From positions 1 through 39,127 of the forward strand of contig JAIXXA010000040.1 in NCBI GenBank assembly GCA_027490975.1: a DNA stretch of 39,127 bases, given 5' to 3'. The DNA comes from Rhodospirillaceae bacterium. GTDB lineage: Bacteria; Pseudomonadota; Alphaproteobacteria; CACIAM-22H2. The notes below the pieces were generated by a model, which worked only from the letters and a program-made list of their open reading frames with translations, made no database searches and was not told the DNA's origin. Numbering within the stretch: position 1 is the stretch's first letter; every line of letters starts with the position of its first letter. A program made the position numbers and the translations under genes. Positions 26,459-34,646 of this stretch are shown one piece after another.

Positions 26459-27916
26459 CTATTCGACGACTGCTTCGGCTTCCATTTCAACCGCATAGGG
26501 GCCGACCAAACGGCCGATTTCGAGCAGCGTATTGGCCGGGCGCACGGCGCCGAACACGCGCCCATGCACGCGCGACACGGCCTCGCAGTCGTCGGCGTCG
26601 GCCAGATACACGCGCGTGCGCACCACGTCGTCGATCGCGGCACCGAGCGCTTCGAGCGAAGCTGCGATCTTGTCGAGAATATAGACGGCTTGGCCTTCCG
26701 CATCGCCCGGGCACACGGCCATGCCCGTGCCGTGCGTGGCGGTGGTGCCGCTCACGAACACGCGCTGGCCCTCGCGCACCGCGCGCGAATAGCCGGCGAT
26801 CGGCTCCCACTGGCTTCCGCTGTCGACGCGCCAGCGCGCCGCGCGCCCCGGTACGGGCTTCGCTTCGTAGATTTTCGGCAACGCGTCGAGATGGTGGCTC
26901 AGATCGCCCGAGGCCGTGAGGAACGGCGGCTTGCGATATTCGTCGCCGCAATCGCCCGGAATGGGCGACGCCGTCGCCAACGCCGCGTCGAGCCGCGCGC
27001 GGTCTTCCGCGTCGAACGAAAACGCAAACGTGCCGAGATTGGCCGCGCGATGCTCGCGCTCGCCGGGCCGCGCACCGACGATGGCGGCGGCCACGGCCTC
27101 GTGGTCGAGCACCCAGCGCGTCGCCACGTTGGCGACCGACACGCCGTGGCGTTTGGCGATCGCCGATGCGGCTTCGAGGATCGTCTGCAGCACCGCCCAG
27201 CCGCCGGCCGCATCGATGAAGCGCTTGTATTTGGACTTGCTCCAATCCGGGATGTCGACGGGCTCGGGCTGGCCGACCCAGCGGTCGGTCAAGAACCCGC
27301 CGGCAAGCGTGCCGTAGGCGAGCAGCTTGACGCCGTGCGCGTTGCAGAAATCGCTCATGCGGCCGGCCGCACGCCGGTCGAGCAGCGAGAACGAGACCTG
27401 GTTCGTCGCGATCGGGATGCCGTGTTTGACGAGCAGGCGCAGATGGTCGGTGTCGAAATTGGTGAGGCCGAGCGCGCCGATGCGCCCCTCGCCCACCATC
27501 TTTGCCATCTCGGCCAGCGCGTCGAGATAGGCAGGATGGCGATACTGCCACCAGTGGAACTGCATGAGATCGATGCGCGCGAGGCCGAGGCGCTCGAAAC
27601 TGCGCCCCACGCCTTCGCGCACGATCGCCGCGGTCATCGGCCCGGGCGGCGGGCACCATTTGGTGAAGGCGCGCGCCTTGCCGCGCCACGGTCCCGCCAG
27701 CAGCCGACCGACGATCACTTCGGCGCTGCCGTAATGGTCGGCCATGTCGAACGCATCGAAACCGGCCGCCGCATACGCGGCAAGCGATGCGGCGGCTGTC
27801 TCGGGATCGAGCGGTCCGCGATCACGCTCCATGTCGGCGACCTGCCACAGGCCGGTCAACAGGCGCGGGATCGCAAGACCCGGTGCGAGTTCGATGCGCG
27901 GCGGAACGGCCGCCAT
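26459..27916 (-). CDS. Aldo/keto reductase fused to a RidA/YjgF-like domain
   Basis: A 485-residue fusion. Residues 1 to about 325 are an aldo/keto reductase with tetrad Asp57, Tyr62 (DMADHYGSAE), Lys86 (AFTKW) and His121 (QFHWW), plus the NADPH-binding IVGARPGEREHR. Residues about 363-485 are a RidA-like domain with SRAVREGQRVFVSGTTATHG and VVRTRVYLADADD. The position of the catalytic Arg of classical RidA (PARS) reads PANT here, with Asn462, so imine-deaminase activity of the usual type is doubtful. The start at ATG 27916 begins at the AKR N-terminus. It lies 23 bp after one binding-protein gene and 67 bp before another. A related unfused AKR is encoded at 29718-30767. Confidence 0.88.
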   Translation of the reverse strand: MAAVPPRIELAPGLAIPRLLTGLWQVADMERDRGPLDPETAAASLAAYAAAGFDAFDMADHYGSAEVIVGRLLAGPWRGKARAFTKWCPPPGPMTAAIVREGVGRSFERLGLARIDLMQFHWWQYRHPAYLDALAEMAKMVGEGRIGALGLTNFDTDHLRLLVKHGIPIATNQVSFSLLDRRAAGRMSDFCNAHGVKLLAYGTLAGGFLTDRWVGQPEPVDIPDWSKSKYKRFIDAAGGWAVLQTILEAASAIAKRHGVSVANVATRWVLDHEAVAAAIVGARPGEREHRAANLGTFAFSFDAEDRARLDAALATASPIPGDCGDEYRKPPFLTASGDLSHHLDALPKIYEAKPVPGRAARWRVDSGSQWEPIAGYSRAVREGQRVFVSGTTATHGTGMAVCPGDAEGQAVYILDKIAASLEALGAAIDDVVRTRVYLADADDCEAVSRVHGRVFGAVRPANTLLEIGRLVGPYAVEMEAEAVVE

Positions 27917-27939
27917 GGCGAAGACCCTTGGCGGACGCG

Positions 27940-29214
27940 TCAGCGCGGCGGCAAGCGGCGCTGCACGTCCTGCACTTCGTTCGTCGACATTTCGCCGACC
28001 GTGACGATGTTGCCGTCCGTGATGCGCCACTTGCGGAACGGCCCCGTGATGTCGCCGTTCGGATCGAACGTGACCGGGCCGATCACGCCCACATACGAGA
28101 TGCGCTTGCCTTCGCGCAGCAGCTGCAGCGCGCGGCGGAATTCGGCCGCACCGGCATGGATCGTCTCGCCGCCCGGCCCCGTCACTTCGCGGATCGCGTC
28201 GCGGATGGCGGCCGATTCAGCCCGGCCGGCCTTCGCGATGGCGAGGCCCAGAATGGCGGCGGCGTCGTAGGCGCGGTCGGCGGCGGGCGCATTGGCGTCG
28301 AACCCGCCCGACATCGCCGGATACGCGGTCGCGAAATACTCGGTCGACGGCGTGCGCACCGTGCCCGACGACGTGCCGAACGCGTTGTTGAGGAAACGCG
28401 GGCCGACGTCGCGGATGAAATCGGCGCTGTTCATGCCGTCGTTGAGCAGGAAGGTCTGCGCCCCGCCCTGCTGCAGCCAGGTGCGCGCGATCGTCGTGCC
28501 GTCGCCGGGATAGGAGACGAGATACAGGGCGGGCGGATTGCCGCGCATCGCCGCCGTCACTTCGGGCGCGTAGGAGGGCTGGCTCGGATTGTAGGGCACG
28601 GTGTTCGTGATCTTGCCGCCGAGGGCTTCGAAGGCGCGGCGGAATTCGGCCACCATGTTCACGCCGAAATCGTTGTTCACGTGGATGATGGCGAGCTCCT
28701 TGAGGCCCTGGTCCATCGCGTATTTGGCGGCGGCCGTCCCCTGCAGCGCGTCCGACGTGATGGTGCGGAAGAACATGCCCTTCGACGTGCCCTCGGCCGC
28801 AAGGCGCGTGAGCGTGGGCGACGACGAAGCCGGCGAAATCTGCACCACACCGGCCGGTGCCGTCACCGAGGTCAGGATCGGGATCGACACCGACGAGATG
28901 ATGCCGCCGAGGATCGCCGGCACGCGACGCAGATCGACGAGTTGGCGCGCCTGGTCGACCGCGACCGAACCCTGGCTCTGCGCATCGCGCAGGTCGATCG
29001 CCAGACGGCAGCCCGCAACGCCGCCCGCCGCGTTGAGATCGTTGAACGCGAGCTCGGCCGATTTGGAGGCCGCCTGGCCGAAGCGACCCGCCGGCCCCGT
29101 CAGCGAAACGACCATGCCGATCGTGTGGGTGCAGCCCTGCGCCATGGCGGGCGCGGGCTGGAATTGAGCGGCAGCGGCGACGGCAGCGACAGCGATCAGC
29201 GAAGCAAAGCGCAC
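27940..29214 (-). CDS. Liv-type (HAAT) ABC transporter substrate-binding protein
   Basis: A 424-residue periplasmic binding protein of the LivK/HAAT family. A Sec-type signal ends near PAMAQG. The mature part shows IGMVVSLTGPAGRFGQ, AELAFNDLNAAGGVAG, and SPASSSPTLTRLA in the ligand region. GTG 29214 was chosen because GAAAGGA lies 8 nt upstream and the signal peptide begins there; the ATG at 29292 adds an unlikely leader. No permease lies next to it on this strand. The complete Liv ATPase-permease set on the plus strand at 31205-34573, which has no binding protein of its own, is the likely partner. Confidence 0.92.
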   Translation of the reverse strand: MRFASLIAVAAVAAAAQFQPAPAMAQGCTHTIGMVVSLTGPAGRFGQAASKSAELAFNDLNAAGGVAGCRLAIDLRDAQSQGSVAVDQARQLVDLRRVPAILGGIISSVSIPILTSVTAPAGVVQISPASSSPTLTRLAAEGTSKGMFFRTITSDALQGTAAAKYAMDQGLKELAIIHVNNDFGVNMVAEFRRAFEALGGKITNTVPYNPSQPSYAPEVTAAMRGNPPALYLVSYPGDGTTIARTWLQQGGAQTFLLNDGMNSADFIRDVGPRFLNNAFGTSSGTVRTPSTEYFATAYPAMSGGFDANAPAADRAYDAAAILGLAIAKAGRAESAAIRDAIREVTGPGGETIHAGAAEFRRALQLLREGKRISYVGVIGPVTFDPNGDITGPFRKWRITDGNIVTVGEMSTNEVQDVQRRLPPR

Positions 29215-29298
29215 GGCGTGGGTCCTTTCGGAAAAAGCGGAATGGAAGACATTAATTGCGCATAGTTTGGTAGGGGAATTGTGTTTTGGCAAGCAGGT

Positions 29299-29721
29299 TC
29301 AAACGTTGGAAGCGATCCATGTCTCGTGCACGGCGAGCCATTGGACGCCGTTGGGCGCAGCTTGGACCGGGCGGAACACGGCACTTGCGCGGCGCTGCGA
29401 GGGGCCTGGGCGGCCGGTTTGGATTTCGTCGTAGCCGACGCACACGAAATCCGCCCCGTGCGCCAAGGCGACGACAGCTTCGATGTCGATGCCAAAACCG
29501 GCGCCGAACGCGGCACGGTTCGCGGCCAGCATCGCGAGCACGCCCGCCCGGTCGAGGCGCTTGCCGCTCGGGCCGACCATCGTGAATTCGGGCGCAAACG
29601 CGGCTTCGAACCGCGCGAAGATTTCGGGCCCCGCCCCCGGCCCCATCCACGCCGCGAACGCCGCGTGCAGCTCTACGATCTCGCGCGACGCAGCGGCGAA
29701 TAGGGGGCCGGCGCCGCTCAT
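29299..29721 (-). CDS. NTF2-like (SnoaL/DUF4440-type) small protein
   Basis: A 140-residue protein with the look of an NTF2-fold domain: an N-terminal helix pair (REIVELHAAFAAWM), FEAAFAPEFTMVGPSGKRLD, then beta strands ending QWLAVHETWIASN. Such domains serve as small hydrolases, isomerases or binding domains. No catalytic pair can be assigned with confidence. ATG 29721 overlaps the stop of the upstream aldo/keto reductase gene (ATGA), so the two are coupled and probably act in the same process. Confidence 0.7.
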   Translation of the reverse strand: MSGAGPLFAAASREIVELHAAFAAWMGPGAGPEIFARFEAAFAPEFTMVGPSGKRLDRAGVLAMLAANRAAFGAGFGIDIEAVVALAHGADFVCVGYDEIQTGRPGPSQRRASAVFRPVQAAPNGVQWLAVHETWIASNV

Positions 29722-30767
29722 TTTTTGTTCAGATTGTAGTTCATGATGCGGCCGTGGCGGCCGTCTTTGTCGCGCTCGAGCGTGTAGGTGTCGCCGAGCG
29801 GCCCTTGGCGGCGCGCCAGCACCGCATCGATGCGCGCCCGGTCCTGCGCGTCGAGCGCGAACGCGAACATGCCGAGATTGTCGGCCAAGTGCGCGGCATA
29901 ACGCGCGCCGACGATGATGCCGGCCACATGCGGGCGGTCGAGCGTCCAGCGCCCGGCGACGCTGCTCAGCGACACGCCGTGTTTGTCGCCGATCGCCTGG
30001 CAGACCGCGAGCAGATCCTGGAACAGGTCCCAGCCGCCGAAATCGTCGATCACGAGCTTGTATTTGACGAGGCTGCGATTGTGCGAAAGGTCGCTTGGCT
30101 CCGCCTTGCCGAGCCAAGCTTTCGACAGGAAGCCGCCTGCCAGCGTGCCGTAGCACAGGAGCTTCATGCCCGTGCGCGCGCACAGGCCCGCAAGGCCGGT
30201 CTCGGGCCGCGCGTCGAGCAGCGAATACTGCACCTGCATCGAGGCGAGCTTCACGCCCGCATCGAACATCGCTTGGCTGTGCGGCGTGTCGAAATTGGTT
30301 GCCCCCACCTGGTCGATCTTGCCTTCGCGCGCAAGCTCGGCCAGCACGCAGGCGATCTCGACATGGCGCGGGATTGCGTAGTTCCACCAATGGAACTGCA
30401 CGAGATCGAGCCGCTCGGCCCCCAAACGCTTGAGCGAACGCTCGACGATCGCGCGCACATAGGCCGCATCGCAGGTCGCAAGCGCGTCCCAGTCGGGCAC
30501 GAATTTTGTGTGGACCTTGAGGCCCGCAAGGGCGGCCGCACCCCGGCTTTGCAGCAGGCGGCGGCGGAATTCGCCGATGAGCTCTTCGACACCTGTGTAG
30601 ATGTCCGCGCAGTCGAAGGTCGCGACACCGGCATCGACGAAGGCGAACATGTCGTCGACCGCGCGCGTTGCGTCGACCGGGCCGTGGCCGCCCGCAAGCT
30701 GCCAGCCGCCGCGCAGCAGGCGCGAGATTTCGTAGCCCGGGGCAAGGCTGAAGCGCTCGACCGTCAC
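29718..30767 (-). CDS. Aldo/keto reductase
   Basis: A 349-residue aldo/keto reductase with tetrad Asp52, Tyr57 (FDCADIYTG), Lys88 (HTKF) and His126 (QFHWWNY), and IIVGARYAAHLADNLGMFAF for NADPH binding. It is clearly paralogous to the AKR part of the fusion at 26459-27916: both share QFHWW, TNFDT, YGTLAGGFL and DAQDRAR/DAEDRAR blocks. The GTG start at 30767 overlaps the stop of the upstream TIGR04076-like gene (GTGA), and its own stop overlaps the NTF2-like gene. The C-terminal tail (GDTYTLERDKDGRHGRIM) is longer than in short AKRs. Substrate unknown. Confidence 0.9.
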   Translation of the reverse strand: MTVERFSLAPGYEISRLLRGGWQLAGGHGPVDATRAVDDMFAFVDAGVATFDCADIYTGVEELIGEFRRRLLQSRGAAALAGLKVHTKFVPDWDALATCDAAYVRAIVERSLKRLGAERLDLVQFHWWNYAIPRHVEIACVLAELAREGKIDQVGATNFDTPHSQAMFDAGVKLASMQVQYSLLDARPETGLAGLCARTGMKLLCYGTLAGGFLSKAWLGKAEPSDLSHNRSLVKYKLVIDDFGGWDLFQDLLAVCQAIGDKHGVSLSSVAGRWTLDRPHVAGIIVGARYAAHLADNLGMFAFALDAQDRARIDAVLARRQGPLGDTYTLERDKDGRHGRIMNYNLNKK

Positions 30768-31099
30768 GGCAGTTTCACGGCCGTGGTCGCGGCATGGCTG
30801 AAGCGGCGCTTCTCAACGCGTTTGATGCGAAAGCGCGTGGTGCAGTTGGGATCGGGGCAGGCCACTTCCGCGTCGGTCGTCATCCAGTCGTTGGGATGCG
30901 TGGGGCGCTGTTTGGCCGCGAGCAGCGGCAGCAGGGCGCCCAGCGAATAGATCGAAAAACCCTGGCCGGGCGGCAGATGCAGCATCTCGCCGCGCAGTTC
31001 GAAATGGTCGCCGGGCTTGGCGCCGCAGTAGACGGCCCCGCCCGGAGGCGCCACGACCTCGACGCGCAGATCGTAAAGCTCGAAATCGTCGTCGCTCAA
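30764..31099 (-). CDS. TIGR04076-like small protein
   Basis: An approximately 111-residue protein with the features I associate with the TIGR04076 family: YDLRVEVV at the start, GDHFELRGEMLHLPPGQGF, SLGALLPLLAAKQRPTHPND, and the Cys pair in EVACPDPNCTTRFRI. Function is unknown; the two cysteines with nearby His and Asp could bind a metal. I prefer the TTG start at 31099, with GGAG 8 nt upstream and a family-like N-terminus; an in-frame ATG at 31138 is the alternative and would add 13 residues. It is the first gene of the minus-strand group and is divergent from the Liv ATPase gene at 31205. Confidence 0.75.
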   Translation of the reverse strand: MSDDDFELYDLRVEVVAPPGGAVYCGAKPGDHFELRGEMLHLPPGQGFSIYSLGALLPLLAAKQRPTHPNDWMTTDAEVACPDPNCTTRFRIKRVEKRRFSHAATTAVKLP

Positions 31100-31204
31100 A
31101 CGCCGGACTCCATGTTGCGATGGCTTGCGGATGCGCATTCCTTCATGCTCTATTTTCGTTACACGCGCAACGTCCCCCACATAGCTGCGCACCTCTCGGG
31201 ATCC

Positions 31205-31963
31205 ATGCTGCAAATACGCGATCTTGCCAAACGCTTCGGCGGCAACCGCGCCGTCGATGGCGTCTCGTTCGACGTGCACAAAGGCGCCATCGCCGGCCTG
31301 ATCGGCCCCAACGGGGCCGGCAAGACCACGTTGTTCAACTGCGTGGCAGGCCTCTACCGGCCCGACGCAGGCACGATAACGCTCGACGGCAACCGCATCG
31401 ACGGCAAGCGGACGTCGCTTGTGCATGCGGCGGGGCTGGCGCGCACCTTCCAGATTCCGCGCCCATTCCCGGCCATGAGCGTGCTCGAAAACGTGCTCGT
31501 CGGCGTGCCGGGCCAAAGCGGCGAGCGCTTCTGGGCCAATTGGTTCGCGCCCACGCGCGTTGCGGCCGACGAAGCCAAAGCACGCGAGACCGCGCGCGCA
31601 TGGATCGACTTCGTGGGATTGGGCGCGCTCGAACAGGCCCCGGCGCGCGTGCTCTCGGGCGGGCAGCGCAAACTGCTGGAACTCGCGCGCGCGATGGTGG
31701 CCGACCCGCGCCTCGTGTTGCTCGACGAGCCGGCGGCCGGCGTCAATCCCGCCTTGCTCGAGAAGATCATCGACCGCATCGCCGAGATCAACCGGCGCGG
31801 CACGAGCTTCCTCATCGTCGAACACAACATGGATATGGTCATGCGCCTGTGCCACCCGATCGCGGTGATGGCGCAGGGCAAGCTCATCGCGTTCGGCGAC
31901 GCCGATTCCGTGCGCCGCAATCCCACCGTGGTGGAAGCCTATCTCGGCGGTGCAGTGGCATGA
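31205..31963 (+). CDS. Branched-chain amino acid-type ABC transporter ATPase (LivG type)
   Basis: A 252-residue ATPase. It has Walker A GPNGAGKTT, a LivG-type insertion (VPGQSGERFWANWF), signature LSGGQRKLLELARAM, Walker B VLLDEPAAGVNP and the switch His in IVEHNMDM. ATG 31205 gives MLQIRDLAKRFGG, the family start; in-frame ATGs upstream lack a ribosome site. It begins a plus-strand run of four transporter genes, each overlapping the next by ATGA. Confidence 0.93.
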   Translation: MLQIRDLAKRFGGNRAVDGVSFDVHKGAIAGLIGPNGAGKTTLFNCVAGLYRPDAGTITLDGNRIDGKRTSLVHAAGLARTFQIPRPFPAMSVLENVLVGVPGQSGERFWANWFAPTRVAADEAKARETARAWIDFVGLGALEQAPARVLSGGQRKLLELARAMVADPRLVLLDEPAAGVNPALLEKIIDRIAEINRRGTSFLIVEHNMDMVMRLCHPIAVMAQGKLIAFGDADSVRRNPTVVEAYLGGAVA

Positions 31964-32688
31964 GCGCGGCACTCGAAGTTTCCGGCCTCGAAGCGGGCTA
32001 CGAGCCGGGCCTTGCGATCGTGCGCGGGGCGTCGCTTGGCGTCGCGGCCGGCGAAATCGTGGCCCTGCTCGGCCCGAACGGGGCCGGCAAATCCACGTTC
32101 GCCAAAGCGGTCGCAGGCCTGGTGCCGATTTTTTCGGGCAGCGTGCGCCTTGCAGGGAAGGAAATTGCGGGCACAAAAGCCCACCTGCTCGCGCGTGCGG
32201 GTTTGGGTTTTGTGCCGCAGACGGAAAACGTGTTCGCACCGCTCACGGTCGCCGAAAATCTCGAACTCGCGGCGGCCGTCGCACACGTGAAGGCCAAGCA
32301 GCGCCTGCCCGAGCTCTATGCGCTGTTCCCGGATCTTGCCAAAGCGCGCCGCATCGATGCCGGGCGGCTTTCGGGCGGCCAACGCCAGATGCTCGCGATG
32401 GCGCGCGCGCTCGTGCCCAACCCGCGCGTGCTGATCCTCGACGAACCGTCGGCGGGCCTGTCGCCCAAGCTCGTCGAACACGCGTTCGCGAAGCTCACCG
32501 AGATCGCGGCGTCGGGCGTAGCCGTGCTGCTCGTCGAGCAGAACGTCAAAGCGGCCCTTGCGATCGCCGCGCGCGGCGCGGTGCTGGTCGAGGGCCGCGT
32601 GCATGTCGATGCGCCCGCCCGCGACCTGCAAGTACCGGGCGTGCTCGAGCGTCTGTTCTTCCCGCATGCCGAGGCCGCAGCGCCATGA
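31960..32688 (+). CDS. Branched-chain amino acid-type ABC transporter ATPase (LivF type)
   Basis: A 242-residue ATPase. It has Walker A GPNGAGKST, signature LSGGQRQMLAMARAL, Walker B VLILDEPSAGLSPK and VEQNVKAAL at the switch. ATG 31960 overlaps the LivG TGA. It is the second nucleotide-binding subunit of the transporter made with the LivH and LivM proteins downstream. Confidence 0.94.
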   Translation: MSAALEVSGLEAGYEPGLAIVRGASLGVAAGEIVALLGPNGAGKSTFAKAVAGLVPIFSGSVRLAGKEIAGTKAHLLARAGLGFVPQTENVFAPLTVAENLELAAAVAHVKAKQRLPELYALFPDLAKARRIDAGRLSGGQRQMLAMARALVPNPRVLILDEPSAGLSPKLVEHAFAKLTEIAASGVAVLLVEQNVKAALAIAARGAVLVEGRVHVDAPARDLQVPGVLERLFFPHAEAAAP

Positions 32689-33614
32689 TCCTGCAAATCA
32701 TCGCCGACGGTCTCATCGTCGGCTCGACCATTGCGCTGGGCGCCATCGGCCTCACGATGACCTATTCGCTGCTGCGCTTCGCCAATTTCGCGCACGGCGA
32801 ATTCATCGCGTGGGGCGCCTATCTCGCCCTGACGTTCCTGGGCTTTTTCATCGCCCTGGGCGGCGGCGGGGCGATGGCGCCGCTCGGGCCGTTTTCGTTC
32901 GGCTGGCAATTGCTCGCAGCCCTCGTGGCCGGCGCCATTGCAACGGCGATCCTCGCACTCGTGCTCGACTGGCTGCTGTTCGACCGGCTGTCGGCGCAGG
33001 GCAGCGCCATCGTGCTGACGATCGCGAGCTTCGGGGCCGCACTCGCACTGCGCAATTTCCTGCAGTTCGTCTACGGGACGCTTCCGGCCTACTACACGCG
33101 CGAATTGCAGATCGCAATCCATATCGTGCCGCGCGACGTGGGCGGCGGCTTGCGCGCGACACCCGACCAGCTTTTCGTGCTGGCATTGGCGCTGGTTCTG
33201 GTCGTGGGCTTGCACCTGTTCTTGCAGCGCACGACCGCCGGGCGCGCGATGCGCGCGGTGGCGCACAATCCGGCATTGGCGCGCGTGACCGGCATCGACG
33301 TGGCGAGCGTGGTGCGCTGGACGTGGATTTTGGGAGCGATCCTCGCAGCCGTGGCCGGCACGTTTGCGGGCCTCGTGGGCCAACTGCGCCCGCAGATCGG
33401 CTTCGATCTGCTGCTGCCGCTGTTTGCCGCCGCCATTCTGGGCGGCATCGGCAGCGTGCCGGGCGCGGTGATCGGCGGGCTCATCGTGGGGCTTGCCGAA
33501 AGTGCGGCCGTGCCGCTGATCGGGGCCGAGTACCGGGCGGCGGCGGCCTTCGGCGTGCTGATCGCGATCCTGCTCGTGCGTCCGCAAGGCTTGTTCGCGG
33601 AGCGTGCGAAATGA
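32685..33614 (+). CDS. Liv-type ABC transporter permease (LivH type)
   Basis: A 309-residue inner-membrane protein with about eight hydrophobic helices. Family markers are SLLRFANFAHGEFIAWGAY near residues 28-46, the cytoplasmic loop TAGRAMRAVAHNPALARVTG, and ILGGIGSVPGAVIGG near the C-terminus. ATG 32685 overlaps the LivF stop by 4 bp. It forms the channel with the LivM-type permease. Confidence 0.94.
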   Translation: MILQIIADGLIVGSTIALGAIGLTMTYSLLRFANFAHGEFIAWGAYLALTFLGFFIALGGGGAMAPLGPFSFGWQLLAALVAGAIATAILALVLDWLLFDRLSAQGSAIVLTIASFGAALALRNFLQFVYGTLPAYYTRELQIAIHIVPRDVGGGLRATPDQLFVLALALVLVVGLHLFLQRTTAGRAMRAVAHNPALARVTGIDVASVVRWTWILGAILAAVAGTFAGLVGQLRPQIGFDLLLPLFAAAILGGIGSVPGAVIGGLIVGLAESAAVPLIGAEYRAAAAFGVLIAILLVRPQGLFAERAK

Positions 33615-34573
33615 GCGAGTTCCTGCCGGTCCTGTCCTACGCAACCTTCTTTCTGGTCTTCGCCTCGATCTTCGCGACGATGGCGCTCGGGCTCAATCTG
33701 CAATGGGGCTATACGGGTTTGTTCAATGTCGGCGTGGCAGGCTTCGTTGCCGTCGGCGCCTACGCCTCGGCCCTGCTGACAACCCCGCCCGATGCGGGGC
33801 CGGGCGCGGTGCGGGTCGTCGGCCTCGGGCTGCCGATCGTGGTGGGGTGGATCGGCGGGACGGTCGCTGCCGGGCTCGTTGCGGCCGCCGTCGGGTTTGC
33901 GGCCTTGCGCCTGCGCCACGACTATCTGGCGATCGCCACTTTCGGCATTGCGGTGGTGATCCAGCTCGTCGCGCTCAATGCGCAGAAACTGACCGGCGGG
34001 CCGTTCGGCATCCAGTTCATCCCGAAGCCGTTCGACGCCCAACTCGACGGTTCGCTTGCCTTCAACGCGCTCTATTTGGCGCTGACGCTGGCGGCACTTG
34101 GTTGCGTCTATGCCGCGCTGCAGCGCCTTGCCGCAAGCCCGTGGGGCCGCGTGCTGCGCGCGATCCGAGAAGACGAAACGGCGGCCGAGGCGCTCGGCAA
34201 ACGCGCCTTTGCGTTTCGGCTCCAATCCTTCGCGATCGGCGGCGCCATCATGGGCTTCGGCGGTGCGCTCTACGCGCATTTCGTGGGCTACATCGCCCCC
34301 GAAGATTTCCTGCCGATCCTCACCTTCCAGATCTGGACGATGCTGATCGTCGGCGGGGCCGGCAGCAATCGCGGCGCGATCGCCGGGACCGTCGTGGTGT
34401 GGGCGATCTGGACGATCGCGGGCAACGGCTTGCGCGAACTGATCCCGGCGGCCGACCAGGCGCGCGCGGCCTCCTTGCAGATCGTTCTGGTGGGCGTGCT
34501 TCTTGCCGCGATGCTGCTGTGGCGCCCGCAGGGCTTGCTCGGTCCACGCCCGTCCAAAAGCCCGTCCGCGTAA
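33611..34573 (+). CDS. Liv-type ABC transporter permease (LivM type)
   Basis: A 320-residue inner-membrane protein. Markers are LNLQWGYTGLFNVGVAGFVA, LRHDYLAIATFGIAVV, the cytoplasmic loop SPWGRVLRAIREDETAAEAL, and MLIVGGAGSNRGAIAG. It is the last of the four overlapping transporter genes (33611-33614 ATGA with LivH). The next gene begins 73 bp downstream and encodes an L-fucose dehydrogenase-like aldo/keto reductase, so read-through into the sugar genes is plausible. Confidence 0.94.
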   Translation: MSEFLPVLSYATFFLVFASIFATMALGLNLQWGYTGLFNVGVAGFVAVGAYASALLTTPPDAGPGAVRVVGLGLPIVVGWIGGTVAAGLVAAAVGFAALRLRHDYLAIATFGIAVVIQLVALNAQKLTGGPFGIQFIPKPFDAQLDGSLAFNALYLALTLAALGCVYAALQRLAASPWGRVLRAIREDETAAEALGKRAFAFRLQSFAIGGAIMGFGGALYAHFVGYIAPEDFLPILTFQIWTMLIVGGAGSNRGAIAGTVVVWAIWTIAGNGLRELIPAADQARAASLQIVLVGVLLAAMLLWRPQGLLGPRPSKSPSA

Positions 34574-34646
34574 GGTTTGCCGCTTGGCGACCGCGGTGCC
34601 GGCGCGCTATTGAGAAAGCGTCGAGAACCCAAAAAGGGCAAAGACC

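Noticed and set aside
24502..26919. An 805-codon plus-strand open frame opposite the Liv transporter and binding-protein genes
   Set aside because: Composition is typical of antisense frames, and the minus-strand genes have clear families, signal peptide and membrane helices.
30794..31204. N-terminal extension of the plus-strand LivG gene
   Set aside because: The region is antisense to the TIGR04076-like gene; the LivG family start is at 31205.
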